Below are positions 8,295 through 13,087 of a stretch of 14,859 bases of DNA, piece by piece; the stretch's first letter is position 1; every line of letters begins with the position of its first letter. A program made the position numbers and the translations under genes. This DNA is from UMGS75 sp963648435. Its GTDB lineage: Bacteria; Bacillota_I; Bacilli_A; ML615J-28; CAG-313. The notes below the pieces were generated by a model that was not told the DNA's origin, did not search any database, and saw only the letters and a program-made list of their open reading frames with translations. The stretch covers positions 1 through 14,859 of the forward strand of contig CAVJDT010000044.1 in assembly GCA_963648435.1 (NCBI GenBank), given 5' to 3'.

Positions 8295-8323
8295 ATTATA
8301 TCTTATTTTGCATATTTTTGCAA
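8295..8323 (-). promoter_or_regulatory. sigma-A promoter of the arsR-ATPase-rimM-trmD operon
   Basis: Read on the minus strand: -35 TTGCAA (8318-8323), exactly 17 bases, then -10 TATAAT (8295-8300). It is the only clear promoter upstream of the whole leftward gene string to 550, so it probably drives rimM and trmD as well. Transcription would begin near 8288. Confidence 0.75.
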
Positions 8324-8358
8324 GAAAAAGGAATATATCGAATGAGTCATGTGTTTTA

Positions 8359-8431
8359 TTAAGAATAAGATATTTTTAATTTTAGATATTACATTATAAA
8401 ACTAGTAATAATTTCTATATAAATATCTTAT
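8359..8431 (-). repeat. inverted repeat downstream of the DUF3737 gene
   Basis: ATAAGATATTT (8365-8375) and AAATATCTTAT (8421-8431) are exact inverted copies separated by 45 bases in the gap between the DUF3737 stop and the arsR promoter. It might fold as the 3' end of the DUF3737 transcript, but the loop is long and no clean T-run follows, so I do not call it a terminator. Confidence 0.35.
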
Positions 8432-8434
8432 AAA

Positions 8435-9283
8435 TTAATTTTTATTCTTAATTATTATTTCAGCGTTTCCACCATACTTATCATTTTCTTTAATGATTTC
8501 ACCGACATCATTTACAATGATTTTACCCTTTAGAGGATTTTTAATTGAAATTACTTTACTACTAATATTAGCGTTAACTTCACTATACTCAAATGCAAGA
8601 TCAGCATCATCCATAATACAGTCTATTAATTCTATTCTAGTACTATAACAAATAGGTTGTGTACCTTTTATATGGCACCGTACAAATTTGATATTTTGAG
8701 CATACCAAGCTAAGTATTCACCATTAATGGTTGAATCGTAGACTTCAACGTTTTTAGCGTGCCAAAAGGCATCTTTTGTATCAAGAATACTATCTTTAAT
8801 TATTAAATTATTAACATATTGAAATGAATATTTACCACTAAAATTAACATTTTCAATTGTTATATTAGAACTTTCAAAAAATGCATATTCTCCTGCTATA
8901 CTAGAGGTTTTAACATCAATCATATTATTACGCCAACTAAATTCTGGTGAATTAATATTAGAATCGACAATTTCAATATTACTACATTCTCTTAAGGCTT
9001 TAACACTTTCTATGGTAGTATTTTTAATATTGATGTTTTTACTGTACCATAGTGGTGCTCTTGAGTTAATTGTCATTTTTGAATCTTTTATTAGGATGTT
9101 TGTATCATGCCAAAATGGATAACGAAGATCCATATAACAATCATTAATTATTATGTTTTCACTTTCTTTTAAGGCTGATTCACCATCTTCTTCGCCTTCA
9201 AAGCGACAATTAATTAATTCAACATCTTTTTGATTATATAATGCACGTTCTTCACTATATGTTTTATTTTTAATTATATTCAT
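8435..9283 (-). CDS. DUF3737 family right-handed beta-helix protein
   Basis: 282 residues, the normal length for this family. The chain is made of repeated rungs of about 20 residues with hydrophobic-polar alternation (NIIINDCYMD, NINIKNTTIE, NIEIVDSNIN, NLIIKDSILD), the sign of a parallel beta-helix. DGESALKESENI, DAFWHAKNVEVYDSTI, GEYLAWYAQNI and LAFEYSEV are strings I recognise from DUF3737. No signal peptide is present, so it is cytoplasmic. Function is unknown; database labels such as hydrogenase are not supported by anything visible. The start has AAGGGGG at good distance. The gene begins 20 bp after an intrinsic terminator and has no clear promoter of its own, so expression may come from readthrough or from a promoter inside khpA. 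It lies within the usual rpsP-khpA-rimM-trmD cluster. Confidence 0.9.
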   Translation of the reverse strand: MNIIKNKTYSEERALYNQKDVELINCRFEGEEDGESALKESENIIINDCYMDLRYPFWHDTNILIKDSKMTINSRAPLWYSKNINIKNTTIESVKALRECSNIEIVDSNINSPEFSWRNNMIDVKTSSIAGEYAFFESSNITIENVNFSGKYSFQYVNNLIIKDSILDTKDAFWHAKNVEVYDSTINGEYLAWYAQNIKFVRCHIKGTQPICYSTRIELIDCIMDDADLAFEYSEVNANISSKVISIKNPLKGKIIVNDVGEIIKENDKYGGNAEIIIKNKN

Positions 9284-9303
9284 TTTTTTACCCCCTTTTT
9301 ATT

Positions 9304-9332
9304 TAAAAAATTATCTGGTTACCCAGATAATT
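9304..9332 (-). terminator. intrinsic terminator after khpA
   Basis: A perfect 10-bp stem (plus-strand arms AATTATCTGG at 9309-9318 and CCAGATAATT at 9323-9332) with a four-base loop. On the minus strand the 3' arm runs directly into a T-run. It starts just two bases beyond the khpA stop. It cuts the rpsP-khpA unit from DUF3737 and from rimM-trmD. Confidence 0.88.
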
Positions 9333-9333
9333 C

Positions 9334-9588
9334 TTATTCAATGCTTGTAAATTCAACCGTAACAAGTTGTTCATTACGGGTTGCAGCGGCATGGGTTAAA
9401 GTCCTTATGGCACTTGCTACCCGACCATGTTTGCCAATTACTCTTCCAAGGTCATTAGGATGAACCTTAACTGTAACAGCAATTTCTTTTTCACTAACTG
9501 CTTCCGTTGAAACAATTACTTCTGATGGGCGAGTTACAAGTGGCTTAACTAATCCTCCAACTAAAGTTTCGTAATTAATTTCAGCCAT
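9334..9588 (-). CDS. khpA: KH-domain RNA-binding protein KhpA
   Basis: 84 residues, a single KH domain with the nucleic-acid-binding GKHG loop at 52-55 inside DLGRVIGKHGRVASAIRTL. KhpA (YlqC in Bacillus) partners with KhpB/Jag to bind RNA and influences cell elongation and gene expression in Firmicutes. It directly follows rpsP, its conserved position. A GTG at 9597 opens the same frame, but AGGTGA lies six bases before the ATG at 9588 and overlaps the rpsP stop, so the ATG is preferred and translation is probably coupled. The strong terminator just downstream makes this the last gene of a two-gene unit. Confidence 0.95.
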   Translation of the reverse strand: MAEINYETLVGGLVKPLVTRPSEVIVSTEAVSEKEIAVTVKVHPNDLGRVIGKHGRVASAIRTLTHAAATRNEQLVTVEFTSIE

Positions 9589-9597
9589 AACTTTCAC

Positions 9598-9873
9598 CTA
9601 TTTTTCAGAAGTTTCTTTGCTTGCAAATTTAGCAATAATGCCTTCTTTTGATAATAAAGATTTTACTGTATCAGTAGGTTTTGCACCATTATTTAGCCAA
9701 GTTAAAACTTTTTCTTCATTGAATTTAACAGTTGCTGGATTTGTTAATGGATTATAAGTACCAACGATTTCAATGAAACGACCATCACGTGGGTTTCTTG
9801 AATCAGTTACAACGATACGATAAAATGGTTTTTTCTTACTACCAAATCTTTGTGATCTTATTTTTACAGACAT
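9598..9873 (-). CDS. rpsP: 30S ribosomal protein S16
   Basis: 91 residues, standard S16 length. It begins MSVKIRSQRFGSKKKPFYRI and continues VVTDSRNPRDGRFIEIVGTYNPLT, the family signature; S16 is an early assembly protein of the 30S subunit that binds 16S rRNA. AGGAGG lies upstream at good spacing. The gene is first in the rpsP-khpA unit, behind a perfect consensus promoter whose -35 is part of an inverted repeat. In most relatives rimM and trmD follow directly; here they do not. Confidence 0.98.
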   Translation of the reverse strand: MSVKIRSQRFGSKKKPFYRIVVTDSRNPRDGRFIEIVGTYNPLTNPATVKFNEEKVLTWLNNGAKPTDTVKSLLSKEGIIAKFASKETSEK

Positions 9874-9911
9874 ATTATTATCCTCCTATTGTTAATATTA
9901 AATCCTTAAAG

Positions 9912-9940
9912 ATTATACCACATTGTTCATATTCTGTCAA
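9912..9940 (-). promoter_or_regulatory. consensus sigma-A promoter of rpsP-khpA
   Basis: Minus-strand reading: TTGACA (9935-9940), 17 bases, TATAAT (9912-9917). Both hexamers match the consensus perfectly, as expected for a highly expressed ribosomal gene. Confidence 0.92.
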
Positions 9941-9957
9941 GTATAATGACTTGACAG
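9934..9957. repeat. 24-bp inverted repeat overlapping the rpsP -35 box
   Basis: The arms CTGTCAAGT (9934-9942) and ACTTGACAG (9949-9957) are perfect inverted copies around six bases. One arm contains the rpsP -35 hexamer; the other presents a second TTGACA facing the opposite way. No T-run follows, so it is not a usual terminator. It could be a protein-binding site or simply a mirrored -35. Confidence 0.6.
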
Positions 9958-9993
9958 TAAAATTATTTGTGAGGATATTTCTAGAACTATTTA

Positions 9994-10218
9994 TTATGTA
10001 TTTAAATATTTGACTATACCATTAATGAAATCTACTTGTTTTCGTAAATTATCTATTTTATCATAGGTTGTAAGTTTTAAATTAACTTTTACTTCTTTTT
10101 CAAAATCATTATAAGCTTCAGGATGCTCATTAAGAATAACATACCATTTAGGATGATATCTAAGATATGTTAAATATAAATCATTTTGATAAAGTTTACT
10201 TAATACTTCTTGATTCAC
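9994..10218 (-). CDS. ylbE: YlbE-like protein
   Basis: 74 residues from the GTG at 10218. The pattern LYLTYLRYHPKWYVILNEHPEAYNDFEKEVK follows the YlbE-like family (L-x-x-x-R-x-x-P-x-W-Y-x-x-L-x-x-x-P). That is a small soluble protein of unknown function found in Bacilli. The GTG shares a base with the TAG stop of the upstream YlbD gene, and GGTGGGA lies just before it. The same frame extends to a TTG at 10230, which has poorer support. The ylbD-ylbE order is as in Bacillus. No transmembrane segment or metal motif is visible. Confidence 0.8.
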   Translation of the reverse strand: MNQEVLSKLYQNDLYLTYLRYHPKWYVILNEHPEAYNDFEKEVKVNLKLTTYDKIDNLRKQVDFINGIVKYLNT

Positions 10219-10580
10219 TAGTCCCACCAACTGTTGTAATTTGCATTATATAAACCTGTTGTGGCTTTACCACCAAAGCTTTGGGTTATTTGTAAAACCT
10301 TTTGGACGGTATTTAGGGTTTTACTGATAGAATCAGGGTTAATTTTTTTTACATAGCCCCATATGTTTTTTATATTATCTGATGATAATAAATCTTCTAT
10401 CTTTTTATTATCTGTAGTACTTTCTTTTTTTTCATATTGTTTCCATGAGCTATCTGTTTCACCTAAAATTACCCAATCTTCATAGATTGCTTGCCAGGTC
10501 TTTTTACCATTTAATACTTCATTTCGTACGAGTGGATGTTTGGATACAAACTCTCTAAATTCGTTCATTCTACTTGCCAT
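10218..10580 (-). CDS. ylbD: YlbD-like putative spore coat protein
   Basis: 120 residues. The N-terminal half, FREFVSKHPLVRNEVLNGKKTWQAIYEDWVILGETDSSW, matches the YlbD family, listed in Bacillus as a putative coat protein. The C-terminal half contains a predicted helix (INPDSISKTLNTVQKVLQI) and ends with an Asn/Tyr/Trp-rich tail. The ATG at 10580 has GGGGTGATT at ideal distance; an ATG 11 codons upstream lacks one. A possible -35 TTGTCA lies upstream with only a weak -10 (TAATAA), so its promoter is uncertain. It is coupled to ylbE and divergent from the 79-residue gene. If the family role holds, the organism can probably sporulate or descends from a spore former. Confidence 0.8.
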   Translation of the reverse strand: MASRMNEFREFVSKHPLVRNEVLNGKKTWQAIYEDWVILGETDSSWKQYEKKESTTDNKKIEDLLSSDNIKNIWGYVKKINPDSISKTLNTVQKVLQITQSFGGKATTGLYNANYNSWWD

Positions 10581-10625
10581 ATAATCACCCCTACTATAAT
10601 TTATTACATTCATCTAATTTTGGTG

Positions 10626-10652
10626 ACAAAATAATATTATTTTCATATTATA
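10626..10652 (+). promoter_or_regulatory. possible sigma-K-type promoter of the 79-residue gene
   Basis: AC (10626-10627), 16 bases, then CATATTATA (10644-10652) fits the mother-cell sigma-K pattern AC-N16/17-CATANNNTA known from Bacillus. The spacing to the ribosome binding site is sensible. In AT-rich DNA such matches can occur by chance, and no good sigma-A alternative is seen. Confidence 0.35.
10628..10643. repeat. perfect 16-bp palindrome in a divergent intergenic region
   Basis: AAAATAATATTATTTT is its own reverse complement and lies between the divergent YlbD gene and the 79-residue gene. It exactly fills the spacer of the possible sigma-K promoter. It may be an operator for both genes; chance is possible in such AT-rich DNA. 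Confidence 0.5.
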
Positions 10653-10671
10653 AACTGAGAGGAGGGAAAAC

Positions 10672-10911
10672 ATGTTTTTTAAGAAAAAAGAAGAACGCTA
10701 TAATAACCCTATGCCAAACCCCTATATGCAAGCAAGTGGTGTACCTGGATATATGTACAATTATCAGGAAGTAGCTCCTAACAATTATGATATGAGTAGA
10801 CTTCAAACTGAAATTAATGAATTAAAGCGTTTAAATAATGAAATGTTAAAACGAGTAAGCCGTCTAGAAAATTATTTAGGTATTAGAGGCAATGATAACA
10901 ATTCTTATTAG
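10672..10911 (+). CDS. small hypothetical protein with a C-terminal coiled coil
   Basis: 79 residues; I do not recognise a named family with certainty. It has a basic start (MFFKKKEER), then a segment rich in Asn, Pro, Tyr and Met (YNNPMPNPYMQASGVPGYMYNYQEVAPNNYD). A heptad-like helix follows, MSRLQTEINELKRLNNEMLK (about 41-60), continuing as RVSRLENYLGIR. The low-complexity head plus short coiled coil resembles small spore-coat or morphogenetic proteins. Its neighbours are a YlbD coat-like gene and a YjcZ-type gene, and a possible sigma-K promoter precedes it; a sporulation role is inference. The ribosome binding site GAGAGGAGGG is very strong, so I consider the gene real. It converges with the UPF0223 gene, with two bases between the stops. 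Confidence 0.8.
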   Translation: MFFKKKEERYNNPMPNPYMQASGVPGYMYNYQEVAPNNYDMSRLQTEINELKRLNNEMLKRVSRLENYLGIRGNDNNSY

Positions 10912-10913
10912 TT

Positions 10914-11177
10914 TTAATTTTCTAATCTTTTAATGGTTTGGTAAATAGAAATACCTGTTATTTTGAAAAAGTTTTGATCATACTTTTTTTCTAATGAAAT
11001 GTTATTAATGATATTTTTATATTCATGATAGCTTTCTAAAATTATTTCACTTTTAATATTTTGATGTTTTGTTCTTTCCATTAAAGAATAGAAATTAAAC
11101 ATCTTTACTATTTCTTCTGTTGTAAATAAATCATAATCAATATTCATTGCTAATTCTTGTTCATGTTTTTGTTTCAT
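10914..11177 (-). CDS. UPF0223 (YktA-like) protein
   Basis: 87 residues, the family's usual size. NIDYDLFTTEEIVKMFNFYSLME and the later ESYHEYKNIINNISLEKKYDQNFFKITGISIYQTIK reproduce the UPF0223 pattern (Y-D-W-S-x-E-E-I-V ... E-A-Y-x-x-F-K-x-I-V ... G-Y-S-x-Y). Function is unknown; the protein is small, soluble and helical. GGGTGA precedes the ATG at six bases. Its N-terminus carries about ten extra polar residues (MKQKHEQELA) compared with relatives I recall. It is transcribed alone, convergent with the 79-residue gene and divergent from the YjcZ-type gene. Confidence 0.85.
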   Translation of the reverse strand: MKQKHEQELAMNIDYDLFTTEEIVKMFNFYSLMERTKHQNIKSEIILESYHEYKNIINNISLEKKYDQNFFKITGISIYQTIKRLEN

Positions 11178-11194
11178 TCTAATTCACCCATTAC

Positions 11195-11203
11195 ATTGTA
11201 TCA
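11195..11203 (-). promoter_or_regulatory. extended -10 promoter of the UPF0223 gene
   Basis: Minus-strand TGATACAAT combines a TGn extension with TACAAT (5 of 6 to consensus), about 17 bases before the start codon. No good -35 lies at 17 bases, which is usual for extended -10 promoters. Confidence 0.45.
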
Positions 11204-11260
11204 TAAATTCTTAAAATAATAAAATGATATGTTATTTAAGATTTGGGTTATCGCATACTC

Positions 11261-11286
11261 ACATTTAAGTTTTCAAACATAATATA
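11261..11286 (+). promoter_or_regulatory. possible sporulation (sigma-K-like) promoter of the YjcZ-type gene
   Basis: CATAATATA (11278-11286) matches the -10 pattern CATANNNTA, with AC at 11261-11262, 15 bases away (one short of the usual spacing). It is the second such match in this 1-kb stretch, each in front of a plus-strand small gene. Confidence 0.3.
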
Positions 11287-11310
11287 GAGTAGATAAAAGG
11301 AGGGGAAATT

Positions 11311-11454
11311 ATGTATCAACCTAACTATGGATTTAACTGTTGTCAACCTGCTAATACAGGGTGCTGTAACACCGGTTGTGGTGGCGGTTATGGCTATGCT
11401 TTAATTCTTGTATTATTTATCTTATTAGTCATTATTGGTACTGCTCGTTGGTAA
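11311..11454 (+). CDS. YjcZ-family sporulation-type miniprotein (47 aa)
   Basis: A very short gene with a very strong AAAAGGAGGGG ribosome binding site. The head MYQPNYGFNCCQPANTGCC is rich in Cys, Asn, Tyr and Gly. It is followed by TGCGGGYGYA and one membrane helix LILVLFILLVIIGT, ending ARW. Gly/Tyr-rich head plus an ALIxVLFILLxIIG helix is the signature of the YjcZ family of tiny membrane proteins annotated as sporulation proteins in Bacillus. Five cysteines in the head are notable; they could form disulfides or bind metal, which is speculation. It is a single-gene unit closed by its own terminator at 11470. Confidence 0.88.
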   Translation: MYQPNYGFNCCQPANTGCCNTGCGGGYGYALILVLFILLVIIGTARW

Positions 11455-11469
11455 TTTAATTACTCTAAG

Positions 11470-11498
11470 ACTGCTGAACATTCAGCAGTTTTCTTTTT
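11470..11498 (+). terminator. terminator of the YjcZ-type gene
   Basis: ACTGCTGA (11470-11477) and TCAGCAGT (11482-11489) form an 8-bp perfect stem with the loop ACAT, followed by TTTCTTTTT. It lies 15 bases after the stop codon, so the gene is transcribed alone. Confidence 0.88.
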
Positions 11499-11500
11499 GC

Positions 11501-11529
11501 TTGTATTTTTTTTCATCTTTTAGTATAAT
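11501..11529 (+). promoter_or_regulatory. sigma-A promoter of def
   Basis: TTGTAT (11501-11506), 17 bases, TATAAT (11524-11529). The -10 is perfect and the -35 is weak beyond TTG. It begins right after the preceding terminator and 27 bases before the def start. Confidence 0.7.
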
Positions 11530-11555
11530 TGTAAAAGAGAAAAGATGGTGATTAT

Positions 11556-12143
11556 ATGCTTACAATGGATAATATTATTAGGGAAGGAAATCCTCTTCTA
11601 TATAAACGTTCTACTGATGTTGAACTTCCTTTAAATGCTGAAAATCAAAAAACAATTGAGGAAATGATTGAATATATATTTAATTCTATTAATCCTAAAA
11701 TGGCTGAAAAATATAATTTAAGACCTGCGGTTGGACTTGCGGCACCACAACTTGGAAAAAACCTTAAAATGCTTGTTATGTATTGTTTTGATGAAAATGG
11801 TAATGAACATTTTTATCCAATGATTAACCCAAGGATTATTAGTTATTCTGAAGAACTAACTTACCTTGATTGTGGTGAAGGCTGTTTATCAGTTGATCGT
11901 GAAGTTGAAGGTTATGTTCATCGACCTAAAAGAATTAGTATTGAAACATATTTATATGATAAAGGAAAACTTATAAAAGTCAAACTTCGACTTCATGGTT
12001 ATCCTGCAGTTGTCTTTAATCATGAATATGATCATTTAAATGGGGTTTTATTTGTTGATCATATAAACAAGGATAATCCTTTTTATGTACCTAAAAATTC
12101 AACTCCAATTGTATTTAAGAATAATAAAGAAGAACAAAGTTAG
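11556..12143 (+). CDS. def: peptide deformylase
   Basis: 195 residues. Removes the N-formyl group from nascent proteins at the ribosome exit. All three metalloenzyme motifs are present: GLAAPQLG (60-67), EGCLSV with metal ligand Cys110 (108-113), and HEYDH (156-160) with two His ligands and the catalytic Glu. The inserted region between motif 1 and the N-terminus (MAEKYNLRPAVG) and the length fit the type 2 deformylases of Gram-positive bacteria (YkrB/DefB-like). GGTGAT precedes the ATG at 11556. The gene has its own promoter and converges on the HAD phosphatase gene; a hairpin over both 3' ends is the likely shared terminator. Def, a YkrA-type phosphatase and RNase J are also neighbours in Bacillus. 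Confidence 0.97.
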   Translation: MLTMDNIIREGNPLLYKRSTDVELPLNAENQKTIEEMIEYIFNSINPKMAEKYNLRPAVGLAAPQLGKNLKMLVMYCFDENGNEHFYPMINPRIISYSEELTYLDCGEGCLSVDREVEGYVHRPKRISIETYLYDKGKLIKVKLRLHGYPAVVFNHEYDHLNGVLFVDHINKDNPFYVPKNSTPIVFKNNKEEQS

Positions 12144-12160
12144 TAATTATCTTTGTTCTT
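12130..12160. terminator. bidirectional terminator inside two convergent gene ends
   Basis: AAGAACAAAG (12130-12139) and CTTTGTTCTT (12151-12160) make a perfect 10-bp stem. The 11-base loop contains the def stop, and the phosphatase stop begins in it. Both outward sides are T-rich in the reading direction. The arms are coding: they encode the last residues of Def and of the phosphatase (KEQR). Confidence 0.8.
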
Positions 12161-12944
12161 TTATTATATATTTTCTAATGCTTTTTTCAAGTCCATCATT
12201 GGCAAGGTCTTCACCTATAATTTTCGCACTTAACTTGGCCGCATTGGTACCGTTACCCATACAAATGGATGTACCAACCTTTTCAAACATAACTGTATCA
12301 TTATCTGAATCACCAATCGCATAGGTGTTTTCTAGTTTGTAGCCTAAGTGTTTAATTACCATTTCCACTCCATCACCTTTAGAAGTATTGCCTGGAATAA
12401 CATCAGCTCCAAAACTTCCCCATTTAATAATTTCTAGCTTAGGAAAAAGTGGAGCAATTTTATCAATTGTATTACTTGATACAAAAATCCACATTTGATT
12501 GATTATATCATTTTCATCATATACTAGTTTTTTGGTAAAATCAATATGTAAATTTACATATTTTCTAAAATTGGCAATTGTTGTTTCATCTAATATATTA
12601 ATATAGACTTGATCAGTAGTAAGCATCATTACACAGTAGTTGTGCTCTGTTGCATATTGAACAAAGTTATTAACTTCATGATAATCAATACCACTATTAT
12701 ATATGGTTTTATTATCAACTATAATGTTTTGACCATTAGCAAGAACAAAACCTTTAAAAAACTTTTTGTATGGATCTAAACATACGATTGTATTTACGGT
12801 TCTTCCCGTTGCGATAAATAAATCATAGTTATCACTTTTACTTAATTCTTCTAATACTTCAATTGTTTTAGGTCTTAAACCTTTAATCGTACTATCATAT
12901 AAAGTACCATCAATATCTAAAAATATAGCTATCTTATTGTTCAT
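12147..12944 (-). CDS. HAD-superfamily Cof-type phosphatase (YkrA-like)
   Basis: 265 residues. The catalytic motif I FLDIDGTLYDST (nucleophile Asp and acid Asp near positions 9 and 11), the motif II region FIATGRT and the motif IV GDSDNDTVMFEKVG place it in the Cof/IIB branch of the HAD hydrolases. These are cytoplasmic phosphatases that usually act on sugar phosphates or flavin precursors; the substrate here is unknown. The ATG at 12944 follows AGAGGAT. By motif, size and position between def and rnjA it corresponds to Bacillus YkrA. It shares a 143-bp divergent intergenic region with rnjA that holds two minus-strand TATAAT boxes, and ends in a hairpin shared with def. Confidence 0.9.
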   Translation of the reverse strand: MNNKIAIFLDIDGTLYDSTIKGLRPKTIEVLEELSKSDNYDLFIATGRTVNTIVCLDPYKKFFKGFVLANGQNIIVDNKTIYNSGIDYHEVNNFVQYATEHNYCVMMLTTDQVYINILDETTIANFRKYVNLHIDFTKKLVYDENDIINQMWIFVSSNTIDKIAPLFPKLEIIKWGSFGADVIPGNTSKGDGVEMVIKHLGYKLENTYAIGDSDNDTVMFEKVGTSICMGNGTNAAKLSAKIIGEDLANDGLEKSIRKYIIKEQR

Positions 12945-12960
12945 TTTTTATCCTCTACTT

Positions 12961-12982
12961 ATTATACGTTATTTATATTATA
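12961..12982 (-). promoter_or_regulatory. candidate -10 boxes for the HAD phosphatase gene
   Basis: Two perfect minus-strand TATAAT hexamers, at 12961-12966 and 12977-12982. Neither has a good -35 at 17 bases. The farther one gives a more normal leader length. Confidence 0.4.
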
Positions 12983-13025
12983 CATTAAATTATGATTTTT
13001 AGGTTAAGCTTTACATTATTTTTAT

Positions 13026-13054
13026 TTGCTTTTTCTTTAAATTTTTGGTATAAT
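13026..13054 (+). promoter_or_regulatory. sigma-A promoter of RNase J
   Basis: TTGCTT (13026-13031), 17 bases, TATAAT (13049-13054). TGG directly before the -10 makes it an extended -10 promoter as well. It ends 33 bases before the RNase J start. Confidence 0.8.
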
Positions 13055-13087
13055 ACTTAAGTAAAATATTTAAGAAAGGAGGAACTT

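Noticed and set aside
9789..10013. Plus-strand open frame across the rpsP promoter
   Set aside because: It covers the S16 start, promoter and ylbE end in antisense; composition is typical of translated intergenic AT-rich DNA.
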